Shown: one piece after another, positions 31,546 to 40,831 of the stretch
Layout: the number at the start of each line of letters is the position of its first letter
Position numbering within the stretch: position 1 is the first letter of the stretch
Assembly (NCBI GenBank): GCA_021323945.1
Contig: JAJPKA010000014.1
Location: 186,001 to 250,000, forward strand
DNA: 64,000 nt
Direction: 5' to 3'
From: Pseudomonadota bacterium
Lineage (GTDB): Bacteria > Desulfobacterota > Binatia > Binatales > Binataceae
Notes under the pieces: generated by a model
What the model saw: the letters and a program-made list of their open reading frames with translations, nothing else
Databases searched by the model: none
Told to the model about the DNA's origin: nothing
Program-made: the position numbers and the translations under genes

Positions 31546-34023
31546 ATGAACGTCAATCGACATAACCTGGAACCGTTCCGTCGTGCTTCCATGACCCTTT
31601 TTCAGCGAGTGCTCGCCTATATAAACGCGCCTAACCCTCAGGAATTTTCTTCGCTCGCTTTAGAGGTGTTTCGCTATCAAGCGGCGCACGTACCGGTTTA
31701 CCGTAAATATCTCGCCAGCTTGAACGTCGACCCAGCGCTGGTCGGTTCGCTCGAAGAGATTCCACCGATGAGCACCCTCGCTTATAAATACGCGCGCATC
31801 GAAAACGAGTTACATCCGGAATCCGCCGCCTCTCGAGTGTTCCTCACCAGCGGTACCACACGCGGTCAGGAGCAACGCGGACGCCATCATGTACCCGCAC
31901 CCGAGATCTACCGGGCGTCCGCGATAGGGCATCTGCGCGCCATGGTGTTTCCCGACGGTAAGCGCCTTTCGATGCTTGCCCTCCATCCTATCGCGGAGCG
32001 AATGCCCGGATCGTCGTTGGCGCAAATGATCAGTTGGTGCATTGAAGAATTCGGCGATGGCACTACGGTTTGTGCGGCAACTCCTGAATCAATTGATACA
32101 GCGTCCGCGATCGAGTTCCTCCTGGCGGCGGAACGAAGCAACCGCCCGGTTTGCATCCTCGGCACCACCGCTTCCTGCGCCGCTCTGTTCGCTGCTATTC
32201 AAGATCGAGGTGTTCGAATTTCACTGCCCAAAGGTTCGCGCTTGATGGACACCGGGGGACCGAAGGGTCAGTCCAATCCGCTCCCTCCTGATCAGGTGGT
32301 CGCCGAGGCCTATCAGCTGCTGGGTCTCGACCCAGAGTTGGTGATCAATGAGTACGGCATGACCGAGATGTGTTCGCAGCTCTACGATGCCACCAGTTTC
32401 AATTGGCCATCAGCTGCTACACCGGGCATGAAGGTAAAGATCGCGCCCCCATGGTTGAGGCCCGCTGCGCTCGACCCAATTACCTTGATTCCTGCCCGCC
32501 AGGGACAGCCCGGCATCCTCGCTTTTTTCGACCTCGCTAATGTCGGCTCGATTTCGGCATTGATGACCGAGGATCTAGGAATCGTCGACGGGTACCGGGT
32601 CGTGGTCCTGGGACGGGCAAGCGGGGCGGATATCCGTGGCTGCGCGCTCGCCATCCGCCAATTCGTGCAGAATATTGAAAATCCCTCGTGGTCTTCAGCG
32701 ACGGCGGTTGTACATGGTCAGTCATTCGACCATCAGCCGGTGGAATCCAGCAGGCGACTGGAACCGATCGACATTGAAATTGCGGCTCGGCAATTGAGCT
32801 CCAGACTGACTGTGCCGTCAGTCGGGCACAGTGCGGCTGTGCTGTCTACGATCCTGCGAGAACTGACACAGACCGTGACGAGTGGTTCCAATGGCTGGCG
32901 AGAAGCTGTCCACCGGATCGCAGTCAATTCGGGATGCTCGGAGACGTTGCTCAAACTCTCCCTGGGCGCGCTGATGAAGCCGCTTGCCGATGGCGTTGAG
33001 TTTGCCGACAAGATCAAGCAACGACGCACCCTGTTCGGCTTTATCATGCCCGGCAATGTTCCCGGTGCTGGGGTTCACGAGCTGCTCGCGGTCCTGGTCG
33101 CCGGAGGCGCCGCTCTTGTGAAAACCTCCACAGCCGAGCCGGTTTTTTTCTCCCAATTTGCCGCGACGCTTCGCCAGTTGGATGGCCGGTTCGGTACCGA
33201 CCTGGGCAGTCGGTTGCGGGTGTTCAATTGGTCTCGCGAGCGCAAAGATCTCACCGAGACGCTGGTGAGAAACTGTCAGCACGTGGTGGCTCTCGGGGAT
33301 GACCTCACGATTGCGCAACTGGAGCAGCTAGCGCCGGGCGGACAAATCATTGGCTTCGGCAGCCGTGCCAGTGCGGCAGCGGTGTTGGCCGACGCCATGG
33401 AAGGGGACGCGATCGTATCCACGGCTGACCGTTTGGCGCTGGATTGTGCGATGTTCGACCAGCGGGGATGCCTTTCGCCGCACCATATCTTTGTCGAGGG
33501 GCGGCCGCGGGAGTTTGCCGCAGAATTGGCGGCTGCCCTCTCTCGACTGGCTCCAATTGCTTTTTGTAACGACGGATTGCAGAGCCTGGCCCTGCAACAA
33601 AAGGCGGCTCTCCGTAGGGTGCGAGAAACTGCCCGATGGCGCCAGCTGGGAGGCCATGGCGTTGAACTTTGGCAGGATGCCAATTTCGGCTGGACGGTCG
33701 TTCTTGACGAGGCGGCAGCGTTCACGGTTTCGCCCGGATTCCGAACGGTGTATGTCTCAGGCTTTCGTGATCCATCCGAACTCGAACGTCGGCTGGAACC
33801 GATAAGGGACAAGATTGAGGGCTTCATTATTGCCGACGGTCCACCCTGCGAACGCGTCCATGCGGGCTCTCGCTCTAATACGAGTGCAGCGACGGCCGCG
33901 GCGATTCGCGCAATAGCTGCCCGTTGCGGTGCCACGCACATCTGCGGGCCTGGCGAGATCCAGTCCCCCCCGCTTTTGTGGCGACACGGCGGCGGTCAGT
34001 TCATTCGGCTGTTTATCGAGTAG
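31546..34023 (+). CDS. LuxE-LuxC fusion: acyl-protein synthetase / acyl-CoA reductase
   Basis: A single 825-residue frame joining two proteins that are normally separate. Residues 1-370 are LuxE-like (adenylate-forming acyl-protein synthetase): FLTSGTTRGQEQRG near 100, DTGGPKGQS near 236, NEYGMTEMCSQLYD near 266. Residues about 405-825 are LuxC-like (aldehyde-dehydrogenase-fold acyl reductase): GFIMPGNVPGAG near 500, the KTSTAEP strand, and the nucleophile Cys642 in FDQRGCLSP. LuxE activates a fatty acid and passes it to LuxC, which reduces it to an aldehyde with NADPH; fusion would channel the acyl group. GGAG is 9 bp before the ATG. There is no luxAB or luxD; the aldehyde probably feeds lipid or wax metabolism. 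A crotonase gene follows 45 bp on. Confidence 0.9.
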   Translation: MNVNRHNLEPFRRASMTLFQRVLAYINAPNPQEFSSLALEVFRYQAAHVPVYRKYLASLNVDPALVGSLEEIPPMSTLAYKYARIENELHPESAASRVFLTSGTTRGQEQRGRHHVPAPEIYRASAIGHLRAMVFPDGKRLSMLALHPIAERMPGSSLAQMISWCIEEFGDGTTVCAATPESIDTASAIEFLLAAERSNRPVCILGTTASCAALFAAIQDRGVRISLPKGSRLMDTGGPKGQSNPLPPDQVVAEAYQLLGLDPELVINEYGMTEMCSQLYDATSFNWPSAATPGMKVKIAPPWLRPAALDPITLIPARQGQPGILAFFDLANVGSISALMTEDLGIVDGYRVVVLGRASGADIRGCALAIRQFVQNIENPSWSSATAVVHGQSFDHQPVESSRRLEPIDIEIAARQLSSRLTVPSVGHSAAVLSTILRELTQTVTSGSNGWREAVHRIAVNSGCSETLLKLSLGALMKPLADGVEFADKIKQRRTLFGFIMPGNVPGAGVHELLAVLVAGGAALVKTSTAEPVFFSQFAATLRQLDGRFGTDLGSRLRVFNWSRERKDLTETLVRNCQHVVALGDDLTIAQLEQLAPGGQIIGFGSRASAAAVLADAMEGDAIVSTADRLALDCAMFDQRGCLSPHHIFVEGRPREFAAELAAALSRLAPIAFCNDGLQSLALQQKAALRRVRETARWRQLGGHGVELWQDANFGWTVVLDEAAAFTVSPGFRTVYVSGFRDPSELERRLEPIRDKIEGFIIADGPPCERVHAGSRSNTSAATAAAIRAIAARCGATHICGPGEIQSPPLLWRHGGGQFIRLFIE

Positions 34024-34068
34024 CGCATCGCGCTGAATTTGCCTATAAGCCGATGATGGGGAGAAAAG

Positions 34069-34764
34069 ATGCCTGAGAACTTTGAATTCGAATCCGGGGG
34101 CGCGATCAGCACGATCACATTCAATCGGCCCGAGCGGCGTAACTGTATGAGTCGCGAGGTCATGCTCGAATTCGAGCAACTTATCCTACGAGTGCGCGAC
34201 GATCGTGCCACGCGCGTGCTGATTGTCACTGGGAATGGACCTGCGTTTTCGGCCGGTGCCGACATTTCAGGCACTAAGGGAATCGAGGATCCGGTCGCGC
34301 GGCAGCGCATTTTCGCCGAGCGCAACCGCGGGTTGCCGCGCATCATCGGGCGGGTATTCGACACGATCCTGCGCCTGGATTGTATGACAATTGGTGCGGT
34401 GAATGGCTTCGCCGTGGGCGGCGGATGGGCGCTGGCGGCGGCATTTGATTTCATTGTCGCGGCCGAGAACGCACAGTTCTGGGTGCCGGAGGTCGAATTG
34501 GGAGTGCCTTTTGCCGGGTTACCGGCGGAGGTAATGGCTAGACGGCTCGGCCCCTGGCTTGCCAAGGAAGCCATGATCGTCTGCCGACACTACAGTGCGC
34601 AAGAATTGTTCGCGCTGGGTATGATTAACAAAGTGGTTAGAAACGACCAACTGATGCCCGCTGCGCGCGAACTGGCCGAGCGTTTGTTAAAGTTGCCAGC
34701 CAAGTCCGCGACTGCAACGAAGCACGTGATTGACGGGGTGTTCGCCGGTCCGCGACTCTACTAA
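34069..34764 (+). CDS. Crotonase-fold protein, paralogue of 17381-18067
   Basis: A 231-residue enoyl-CoA hydratase/isomerase-family protein. The oxyanion-hole segments FSAGADISG (about 62-70) and NGFAVGGGWALAA (about 110-122) are present, but the usual GGGxEL is GGGWAL, so the first catalytic Glu is Ala; the PEVELG segment keeps a Glu. The GGGW signature, CRHYSAQELFALG and LMPAARELAERL align with the 17381 protein, so both came from one ancestor. Hydratase activity is doubtful; a different CoA-ester reaction is likely. It begins an operon with the VOC protein and flavin oxidoreductase. SD GGGGAGA upstream. Confidence 0.88.
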   Translation: MPENFEFESGGAISTITFNRPERRNCMSREVMLEFEQLILRVRDDRATRVLIVTGNGPAFSAGADISGTKGIEDPVARQRIFAERNRGLPRIIGRVFDTILRLDCMTIGAVNGFAVGGGWALAAAFDFIVAAENAQFWVPEVELGVPFAGLPAEVMARRLGPWLAKEAMIVCRHYSAQELFALGMINKVVRNDQLMPAARELAERLLKLPAKSATATKHVIDGVFAGPRLY

Positions 34765-34836
34765 GCTGATTGCCAGCCATTGCAGGCAGCTTGTTGCCAT
34801 GAAGTTGCTCACACCAACCGAGGGAGCCCGCTAGCG

Positions 34837-35334
34837 ATGATCCTGCCAGACAGAATTGGACATGTCGTAATCAAGGTCCGCAATCTCGAGCGTTCCAAGC
34901 AGTTTTTCACTGAGGTGCTCGGACTTCAGCTGATGATGGAGCTGCCGAAACTCAAAATTGCATTCTTTGCCAGTAACGGTCGCGACCACCATGAGATCGC
35001 ATGCGCCGAAGTCGGCGACGAGGCGGAGGGCCAGCACCGCAAACAAATCGGCCTGCAGCATATCGCTTTCCGCCTCAAGGATGAGGCCCATCTGCGCGCC
35101 GCCTACCGACAGCTCAAGGAAAAGCGCGTTCCCATCGAGTTCACGGTCGATCACGGAGTCACGAAGAGCATTTACTTTCGGGATCCCGACGGGCTGCTGT
35201 TTGAAGTGTACTGCGATAATCCGCCGGAATATGTCGCCCGCATGAAGGCCAATAGTTATGCGGGCATGGACAAACTGGATTTCGCTGCCGAGGAGCGTAG
35301 CCTGGCCGAGGCGTTGAGCGGCTTGATGGAATAG
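34837..35334 (+). CDS. VOC / glyoxalase-fold protein
   Basis: A 165-residue vicinal-oxygen-chelate protein. The opening RIGHVVIKVRNLERSKQFFTEVLGL is the classic first beta-alpha-beta unit with a metal-binding His. A second His lies in LQHIAFRLKD, and a Glu in the GLLFEVYCDNPPEY strand completes a His-His-Glu metal site. It resembles extradiol dioxygenases and methylmalonyl-CoA epimerase relatives; the single pair of modules fits the 150-170-residue group. The ATG at 34837 follows GAGGGAG; an upstream ATG (34780) adds an unlikely segment. Substrate unknown; neighbours suggest an aromatic or acyl-CoA compound. Confidence 0.88.
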   Translation: MILPDRIGHVVIKVRNLERSKQFFTEVLGLQLMMELPKLKIAFFASNGRDHHEIACAEVGDEAEGQHRKQIGLQHIAFRLKDEAHLRAAYRQLKEKRVPIEFTVDHGVTKSIYFRDPDGLLFEVYCDNPPEYVARMKANSYAGMDKLDFAAEERSLAEALSGLME

Positions 35335-35509
35335 CAAGGCAAGGGTGAGTTGAGCTCATCGGCCCGAGATACGTTGGTTCAGCACGCGGGCCTGACGCCA
35401 GGTTGCCTGGTCTCCAACAGGCAGGTGGCATCGTTTGAGCGGCGGCTGGAGCTCTCGCGCAAGCCGTTCGCGAAGCAAACTGCCGCTCTCGGTTGTGGCG
35501 GAGACCGTC

Positions 35510-36559
35510 ATGAAGTTTGGAGTTCACTATCAGTCCTATTCCGGTACTGAGCCGGTGCGATGGTATCGCGAGACGCTGGAGGAGGCCGTTCACGCCGAAG
35601 CTCTTGGGTTTGAGTCGATCTGGCCGGTGGAACAGCACTTCATAGCCGACCTATCGATTCTATCAGCTCCGCTTCTATTTCTGGCGGCGGCGGCGGAACG
35701 CACTAAAACTTTGCGGCTCGGCATTGCGGTCATATTGTTGCCGCTCTCTCATCCGGTCCGCATTGCCGAAGAGGTTGCGACACTTGACGTGTTGAGCAAT
35801 GGTCGGGTGGAATTCGGTATTGGCAGAGGGGCGATCCCGGCGCATTTCAGTGGTTTTGGAGTGCCTCAGAACGAGAGCCGCGATCGCTTTCTGGAGAGCC
35901 TGGACGTTGTGTTGCGGGCGTGGCAAGAAGGCACTCTTTCTTATCACGGACGATTCTTCGAATTCGACAACCTGAACGTAGTACCCAAGCCGGTGCAAAG
36001 ACCGCATCCACCGCTGCGAGTAGCCTGCAATAGTGCCGACACTTTTGAACTGATGGGGCAACTCGGGTACAAGATCTTTGCCGCTTCCCAAGTCAACCCC
36101 TACCATCGAATCAAGGAATACCTGGCGATCTACGATCAGGGTCGAGCGGTGGCAGGACATCAGGGACGGACTGAAGATGATTTCACCCTGCTGACGCCAC
36201 TTTTCGTGGCTGAAGATACGGCCCGAATTCATCGCGAGATGGCACCGAGTGTGCGCCATTTGTTGCAAACCGCAACTTCGCTCCTGGAATCGGCTGCGGT
36301 GCCGGCAAAGGCTGCCGCACACTTGCGCGAAGTAGCTGAACGCTCGCGCCGGCTGACGTACGAGCGTATGAGCGAAACCATGGCGATCTTTGATACGCCG
36401 GAGCGCTGTATTGAGCGCTTGGGACGCCTGCAGGAAGAGTTCAAAATGGAACGCACGATTTGCTGGTTTAACCCGGGTGGGCGGGTTCCCCACGAGCGAG
36501 TGATGCAGAGCATGGAACTGTTCGCCGCCAAGGTGATGCCTTGGTTCGTTAAGAACTGA
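35510..36559 (+). CDS. LLM-class flavin-dependent oxidoreductase
   Basis: A 349-residue luciferase-like monooxygenase. Seen: MKFGVHYQSY, EAVHAEALGFESIWPVEQHF, RLGIAVILLPLSHPVRIAEEVA (the cofactor-binding barrel strand) and LSNGRVEFGIGRG, all typical of the LLM family. It probably uses FMNH2 or F420. The start at 35510 has GGAGA 6 bp upstream; the frame continues back to 35435 without a site. It is on the same strand as the crotonase and VOC genes, as the LLM at 19572 is with its crotonase, so the two regions share a module. Bioluminescence is not implied: a partner alpha/beta subunit is missing. Confidence 0.9.
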   Translation: MKFGVHYQSYSGTEPVRWYRETLEEAVHAEALGFESIWPVEQHFIADLSILSAPLLFLAAAAERTKTLRLGIAVILLPLSHPVRIAEEVATLDVLSNGRVEFGIGRGAIPAHFSGFGVPQNESRDRFLESLDVVLRAWQEGTLSYHGRFFEFDNLNVVPKPVQRPHPPLRVACNSADTFELMGQLGYKIFAASQVNPYHRIKEYLAIYDQGRAVAGHQGRTEDDFTLLTPLFVAEDTARIHREMAPSVRHLLQTATSLLESAAVPAKAAAHLREVAERSRRLTYERMSETMAIFDTPERCIERLGRLQEEFKMERTICWFNPGGRVPHERVMQSMELFAAKVMPWFVKN

Positions 36560-36590
36560 GTGATGCCTCGGCTTTGATGCGTGCGAAACG

Positions 36591-37298
36591 ATGGTCGAGG
36601 AGCTAGGAGGGGCCAGGCTGAATTTGATCTTCGACGCCGACGATACGCTTTGGGATTCAAATGTTCATTTTCTCGAAGCCGAAGCTGAAATCGTCGAGCT
36701 GTTGAGTATCCGCGGGCTCACTGGGGCACAAATTCGTGCAGCGATTCGCCGCCACGAATTGGATATTATTACTGAAATGGGCTATGGACGGCGCCCCTAT
36801 GTCTTGGCTGTCCAGCGTACTATTCGGGAATTGTTGCCGCTCGACGGTTACGAAGCGGTGGCGTTGGAGGTCGAACGCATTGGCGGACGTCTGATGGATC
36901 GTCCTTGCCCACTCTTGCCTGGAGTTGAACCGACGCTTCGGGAACTCGCAGGCCGCCATCGGCTGCTGTTGTTTACCAAGGGGCAGCCGGAGGAACAAAT
37001 GGCCAAGCTTGAGCGAGCCGGGCTGCGTTCTTTGTTCGCCCGCGTCGGTATTCCGTTGGAGAAGGATGAAGCGGCCTATCGATTGCTTTTGGCACAGGCC
37101 GAACTGGATCCTGGACGAACGTTTATGATTGGCAACAGCCCCCGCTCTGACATCAATCCAGCGCTACGTGCCGGCTTGAGAGGGGCAGTTTTCATCCCGC
37201 ATCCGCACACGTGGGAGCTGGAGCAGGAAGATCTGGAAGTGCGAGATAGCCGCGTGACCACGCTCACAAGCTTTTCTGGTCTGCTTGAACTGTTCTAG
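36591..37298 (+). CDS. HAD-family hydrolase
   Basis: A 235-residue HAD phosphatase: motif I FDADDTLWDSN (residues 14-24), a helical cap, motif II LLFTKG near 126, motif III Lys (LPLEKDEAAYR region) and motif IV IGNSPRSDINPAL near 180. The Asp-Asp-Thr pattern at motif I is usual for phosphomonoesterases of the FIGfam YjjG/phosphoglycolate group. An AGGAGG stretch lies inside the frame at about 36605, just before Leu codons, so the true start could be a few codons downstream of 36591. Function otherwise unknown. It follows the LLM gene closely on the same strand. Confidence 0.8.
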   Translation: MVEELGGARLNLIFDADDTLWDSNVHFLEAEAEIVELLSIRGLTGAQIRAAIRRHELDIITEMGYGRRPYVLAVQRTIRELLPLDGYEAVALEVERIGGRLMDRPCPLLPGVEPTLRELAGRHRLLLFTKGQPEEQMAKLERAGLRSLFARVGIPLEKDEAAYRLLLAQAELDPGRTFMIGNSPRSDINPALRAGLRGAVFIPHPHTWELEQEDLEVRDSRVTTLTSFSGLLELF

Positions 37299-37311
37299 AA
37301 TTGACTAGCCA

Positions 37312-38277
37312 ATGGGTACTACTGCAGGTCTTCAGCTACTGGACGGCTCCGTTGAGCATCCTCTACGCCGGAAACTTTACCAGCGCAACCCGCCGATACC
37401 CCTAAGGCCGTTGCATCGGATGTGGCGGCGCACGATTGACGAAATCGAGATCGTGCGGGTTGAGCTCCCGGTTCGTCGGTTACATCCAGAACTTAATGGG
37501 ATCATTGCCTGTCAGATAAGTGATTTTCATCTGGATCGCGATGAAGATGTGGTTCGGCTCGAGCAGGCCGTCAAAGCCATCAATCGACAACATCCGGAGT
37601 TCGTGTTTTTGACGGGTGACTATTTTTCGGGCCCGACGACCATGCGTCGTTACATCGACCCCTTCCGCCACGCTTTGGCGGAACTGCAGCCCTCTGTCGG
37701 GGTCTTTGCGATTCCTGGTAATCACGACCACTGGTCATCCATAAGTGTCATCGCCCAGGCGCTGAATGCTGCGGGTGTGCGTGTCCTCGCCAACGAGCAC
37801 CAACGCGTAGTGACGCGCGGTCGAGACCTCGTGATCGTCGGCATTGACGATCTTTGGTCGCGACGCGCCGAGCCAGCTCGGGCGTTTCAGGGCCTTGGGC
37901 CGGATGACTGCACGATCGTGCTGGCACACAATCCCGATACCGCGCTCTACACCCGCCACCTGGGGCCAGGGGTGATGCTATGCGGTCATACCCATGGGGG
38001 TGTGGTGCGCATCCCGTTTTACGGGTCGGTGATCAATTCGATCTTAAGGATCGGAAAACAGTACTACGCAGGACTTAACCGTTACGGCGAGTTCTACATT
38101 TACACCAATCGCGGGCTCGGTACCTTTTGGCTGCGGATCCGGATCAATTGTCGACCCGAGATCTCGCGCTTTCGCCTTAGCTCGTTCGACGACGACGTCG
38201 TGCAGGAGCCTCCGCGGCCCCGCAGCTCCAGTCGCCGTCATCATCCGCGGCTGCACCGTTATACCCATTTTAGATGA
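37312..38277 (+). CDS. Calcineurin-like metallophosphoesterase
   Basis: A 321-residue metallophosphoesterase. All motifs are present in order: DFHLD (the usual GDxHG/DxH variant, near residue 70), GDYF near 101, GNHDHW near 136, AHNPD near 203 and GHTHGG near 222. This is the UDP-2,3-diacylglucosamine hydrolase / YkuE-like group, several members of which hydrolyse phospholipids or nucleotides. No signal peptide or membrane anchor is seen. Starts 14 bp after the HAD gene. Its end overlaps the convergent CoA-transferase gene by 8 bp. Substrate unknown. Confidence 0.88.
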   Translation: MGTTAGLQLLDGSVEHPLRRKLYQRNPPIPLRPLHRMWRRTIDEIEIVRVELPVRRLHPELNGIIACQISDFHLDRDEDVVRLEQAVKAINRQHPEFVFLTGDYFSGPTTMRRYIDPFRHALAELQPSVGVFAIPGNHDHWSSISVIAQALNAAGVRVLANEHQRVVTRGRDLVIVGIDDLWSRRAEPARAFQGLGPDDCTIVLAHNPDTALYTRHLGPGVMLCGHTHGGVVRIPFYGSVINSILRIGKQYYAGLNRYGEFYIYTNRGLGTFWLRIRINCRPEISRFRLSSFDDDVVQEPPRPRSSSRRHHPRLHRYTHFR

Positions 38278-39478
38278 TTTTACGTTCGCGTAACGAAGTT
38301 ATCTCCTGGGCGGTTAAGCCTAGTTCGCCACAATAGACACTTTCATTGTCAGCACCCAATTGGGGACTGGGTGAGTGCGGCGGGGTCGGTTTGCCGTTAA
38401 AGCGTACTGGCGAAGTGAATATAGTGATCGGGCCGAGTTGAGGATGATCAATCTTTTGTAGCGCGCCACGCTCGACTAAATGCGGGTCCGTCATAACTTC
38501 CGGCAGGTCTTTGATAACTCCGCAAATAATGTCATTGGCATGCAGCAACTCCATGATCTCGGCTCTCGTCTTCATGCTGGTCCATTGCCCAATCAGCGCG
38601 TCAATTTCGTCGCGATGCTGCGAGCGGGCCGATAATTTGGCAAAGCGAGGATCCTCACCCAGCTCCGGGCGTCCGATGATTTGGCACAGCCGACGCCAGC
38701 GGGCATTATCTGCCGCCAGGATCATGACCCAGCCGTCGCTGGCCGGATATGCGTTAGCTGGGGTAATTACACCGGCGGAGCCGCGGTTGCCTTCGCGCAA
38801 CTGCCGCAAGCCCATTCCATAGTAGGCACTGATGTGTGAGACCATCGAGGGCAGCACTGCTTCCTGCATTGAGATCTCGACCATGACGCCTTCGCCGGTG
38901 CGGTCACGCTGGCGGAGAGCGGCGAGGATGCCAGCGCACAGATGGGTTGCGCCGAGCACATCGGCGATGATTGCTCCGCATTTCAGTGGGGGATCGTCCG
39001 GCCAGCCAGTTACCGCCATTACGCCGCTCATCGCCTGGACTATGGGATCAAAGGCGGGAAGGTTGCGGTTGGGTCCAGACTGTCCGTATCCCGTACTGCT
39101 GGCGTAGACAAGGCGGGGGTTGAGTTGACGTAGCGCCTCGTAGTTCAGACCCATCCGTTCCATGGTGCCAGCTTCGAAGTTCTCTACGACGACGTCGGCT
39201 TTTCGGACCAGACGCTTGAAAATTTCCCGCCCCTCGTCGGTCTTGAGATTGAGCGTGATCGAGCGCTTGTTGGCATTCATCAAGGCGAAGGCCAGCCCGA
39301 TGGACTGCGTCGAGTCGCGGCGATACGCGGGGCGCATGCCATCGCCCCATTTAGGCGATTCAACTTTGATGATTTCGGCACCCATATATCCGAGCAACAT
39401 AGTGGCATACGGGCCATTGACGAAATGAGTCAGATCGAGCACGCGAATGCCGTCCAGTGGAAGTATCGCCTGTTGCAT
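38270..39478 (-). CDS. Class III (CaiB/BaiF) CoA-transferase
   Basis: A 402-residue family III CoA-transferase, paralogous to 18248-19432. Seen: GIRVLDLTHFVNGPYATMLLG, AEIIKVESP, SITLNLKTDEGR, VENFEAGTMERMGLNYE and NLPAFDPIVQAMSG, where the Asp is the family's catalytic residue. It transfers CoA between an acyl-CoA and a carboxylate. The start ATG at 39478 is the usual family position; upstream frame to 39646 is low-complexity. It is divergent from the SGNH gene and convergent with the phosphoesterase. Part of the second copy of the crotonase / LLM / CoA-transferase set. Confidence 0.9.
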   Translation of the reverse strand: MQQAILPLDGIRVLDLTHFVNGPYATMLLGYMGAEIIKVESPKWGDGMRPAYRRDSTQSIGLAFALMNANKRSITLNLKTDEGREIFKRLVRKADVVVENFEAGTMERMGLNYEALRQLNPRLVYASSTGYGQSGPNRNLPAFDPIVQAMSGVMAVTGWPDDPPLKCGAIIADVLGATHLCAGILAALRQRDRTGEGVMVEISMQEAVLPSMVSHISAYYGMGLRQLREGNRGSAGVITPANAYPASDGWVMILAADNARWRRLCQIIGRPELGEDPRFAKLSARSQHRDEIDALIGQWTSMKTRAEIMELLHANDIICGVIKDLPEVMTDPHLVERGALQKIDHPQLGPITIFTSPVRFNGKPTPPHSPSPQLGADNESVYCGELGLTAQEITSLRERKII

Positions 39479-39554
39479 CAGCGCAGACCTCGTCGTTGGC
39501 GTCAGCCGAGATGTTTGGCTACATATCGCTGCCAACGCATAATACGCAAGTCGC

Positions 39555-40766
39555 ATGATTAAGAAGTGGTGCGGTACACTCGCGCTCATCATCGCTGGCT
39601 TTGCCCTCGCCTTGGGTCTGGCCGACGTTGGCGTGCGAGTGGCCAACTGGTGGTTTCCGTATTTCTATTGCTACGACCCTCACCGTGGATGGGGCTTGAA
39701 TGCGGGATCTCACGGATGGTATCGGCGCGAGGGTGTAGCCTACGTCAGGATCAATCATGACGGTTTTCGGGGGCCAGACTACGCCAGAACAAAGCCTCCG
39801 GGAGTTTTTCGGGTAGCCGTATTGGGAGACTCATATGTTGAAGCGATCCAAGTACCCGAAGATAAAACTTTCACGGCGGTTATCGGCCGTCGCCTCTCCC
39901 ATTGCCCGTCGCTCAAAGGCAAGCATGTCGAATCTATGAACTTCGGCGTGGACGGATACGGCACTGCCCAGGAACTGATAACGTTGCGCCGCAAAGTCTG
40001 GCAGTACTCACCGGACGTTGTGGTCCTGGCGATCTTTCTAGGCAACGATCTCCGCAACAATTCAATTGCACTCGAAACGGATCAATGCCGACCGTTTTAC
40101 ACCTACCAAGACGGGCATCTCAGGTTGGCCGGGCCGCTAGTCGATTCAGCGGCGTATCGAATGTGGTGTGCGGCGCGATTCGATTACCGCGATCTGCGCT
40201 TCGTGGAACTCTTCCGCAACACGTGGGAGACACTAAAGCACGGCCCCAGTCTGCCAACAGCGCAACATCCGATCGAGAAAGCCATCAATTACGATATCTA
40301 TAAGCCGCCCACCAGCCGTGCATGGCAGGATGCGTGGCAGGTGACGGAGGCACTTATCAGCCAAATCCATGATGAGGTGTTGCGTCATCACGCGATGTTC
40401 CTGGCGGTCACGGAAGACACTAGCATTCAAGTGTGGCCGCAGTCGCAAACTCGCAAGCAGTTCGAGGAAAAGCTCGGGGTGTCAGATCTGTTCTACCCGG
40501 ATCGGAGGATCGCGGCGCTGGGGCGTCGAGACGGTTTCCAAGTGCTGAACCTCGCACCCATCCTGCAAGTTTACGCGGAGACGCATCACGTCTTTCTCCA
40601 CGGTTTCAAAAATACGCCGATGGGTTTCGGACATTGGAACGAGACCGGGCACGAACAGGCGGGACGTGCGATCGCCGACAAGCTATGCGACATGCTGGCC
40701 GAGAATCCGACACACGATGATCAGATTACCGCTCCACGACAAGCTCACTTTGCGGGAGATTCATGA
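39555..40766 (+). CDS. Membrane-anchored SGNH-family hydrolase
   Basis: A 403-residue protein with an N-terminal signal anchor (about 8-24) and an SGNH/GDSL hydrolase domain. Seen: block I GDSYVEA with nucleophile Ser93, a Gly block FGVDGYGTAQ near 130, the Asn of block III in LGNDLRNN near 158, and the Asp/His pair of block V replaced by GHWNETGHEQAG near 374. The large spacing and the periplasmic location fit the DltD/AlgX-like acyltransferase-esterase group that modifies polysaccharides. Stand-alone here. Esterase or acetyl-transfer activity is inferred from the motifs only. Confidence 0.82.
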   Translation: MIKKWCGTLALIIAGFALALGLADVGVRVANWWFPYFYCYDPHRGWGLNAGSHGWYRREGVAYVRINHDGFRGPDYARTKPPGVFRVAVLGDSYVEAIQVPEDKTFTAVIGRRLSHCPSLKGKHVESMNFGVDGYGTAQELITLRRKVWQYSPDVVVLAIFLGNDLRNNSIALETDQCRPFYTYQDGHLRLAGPLVDSAAYRMWCAARFDYRDLRFVELFRNTWETLKHGPSLPTAQHPIEKAINYDIYKPPTSRAWQDAWQVTEALISQIHDEVLRHHAMFLAVTEDTSIQVWPQSQTRKQFEEKLGVSDLFYPDRRIAALGRRDGFQVLNLAPILQVYAETHHVFLHGFKNTPMGFGHWNETGHEQAGRAIADKLCDMLAENPTHDDQITAPRQAHFAGDS

Positions 40767-40831
40767 TTCGCGGCGATAGGAATGCAGATCCGCGGCAAAC
40801 TATCGCTCCACATCCTGATAATAGCTCACGC

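Noticed and set aside
31546-36559. Bioluminescence operon
   Set aside because: LuxE and LuxC domains and a luciferase-family protein are present, but there is no LuxA/LuxB pair or LuxD, and the LLM protein is a lone family member of a broad group.
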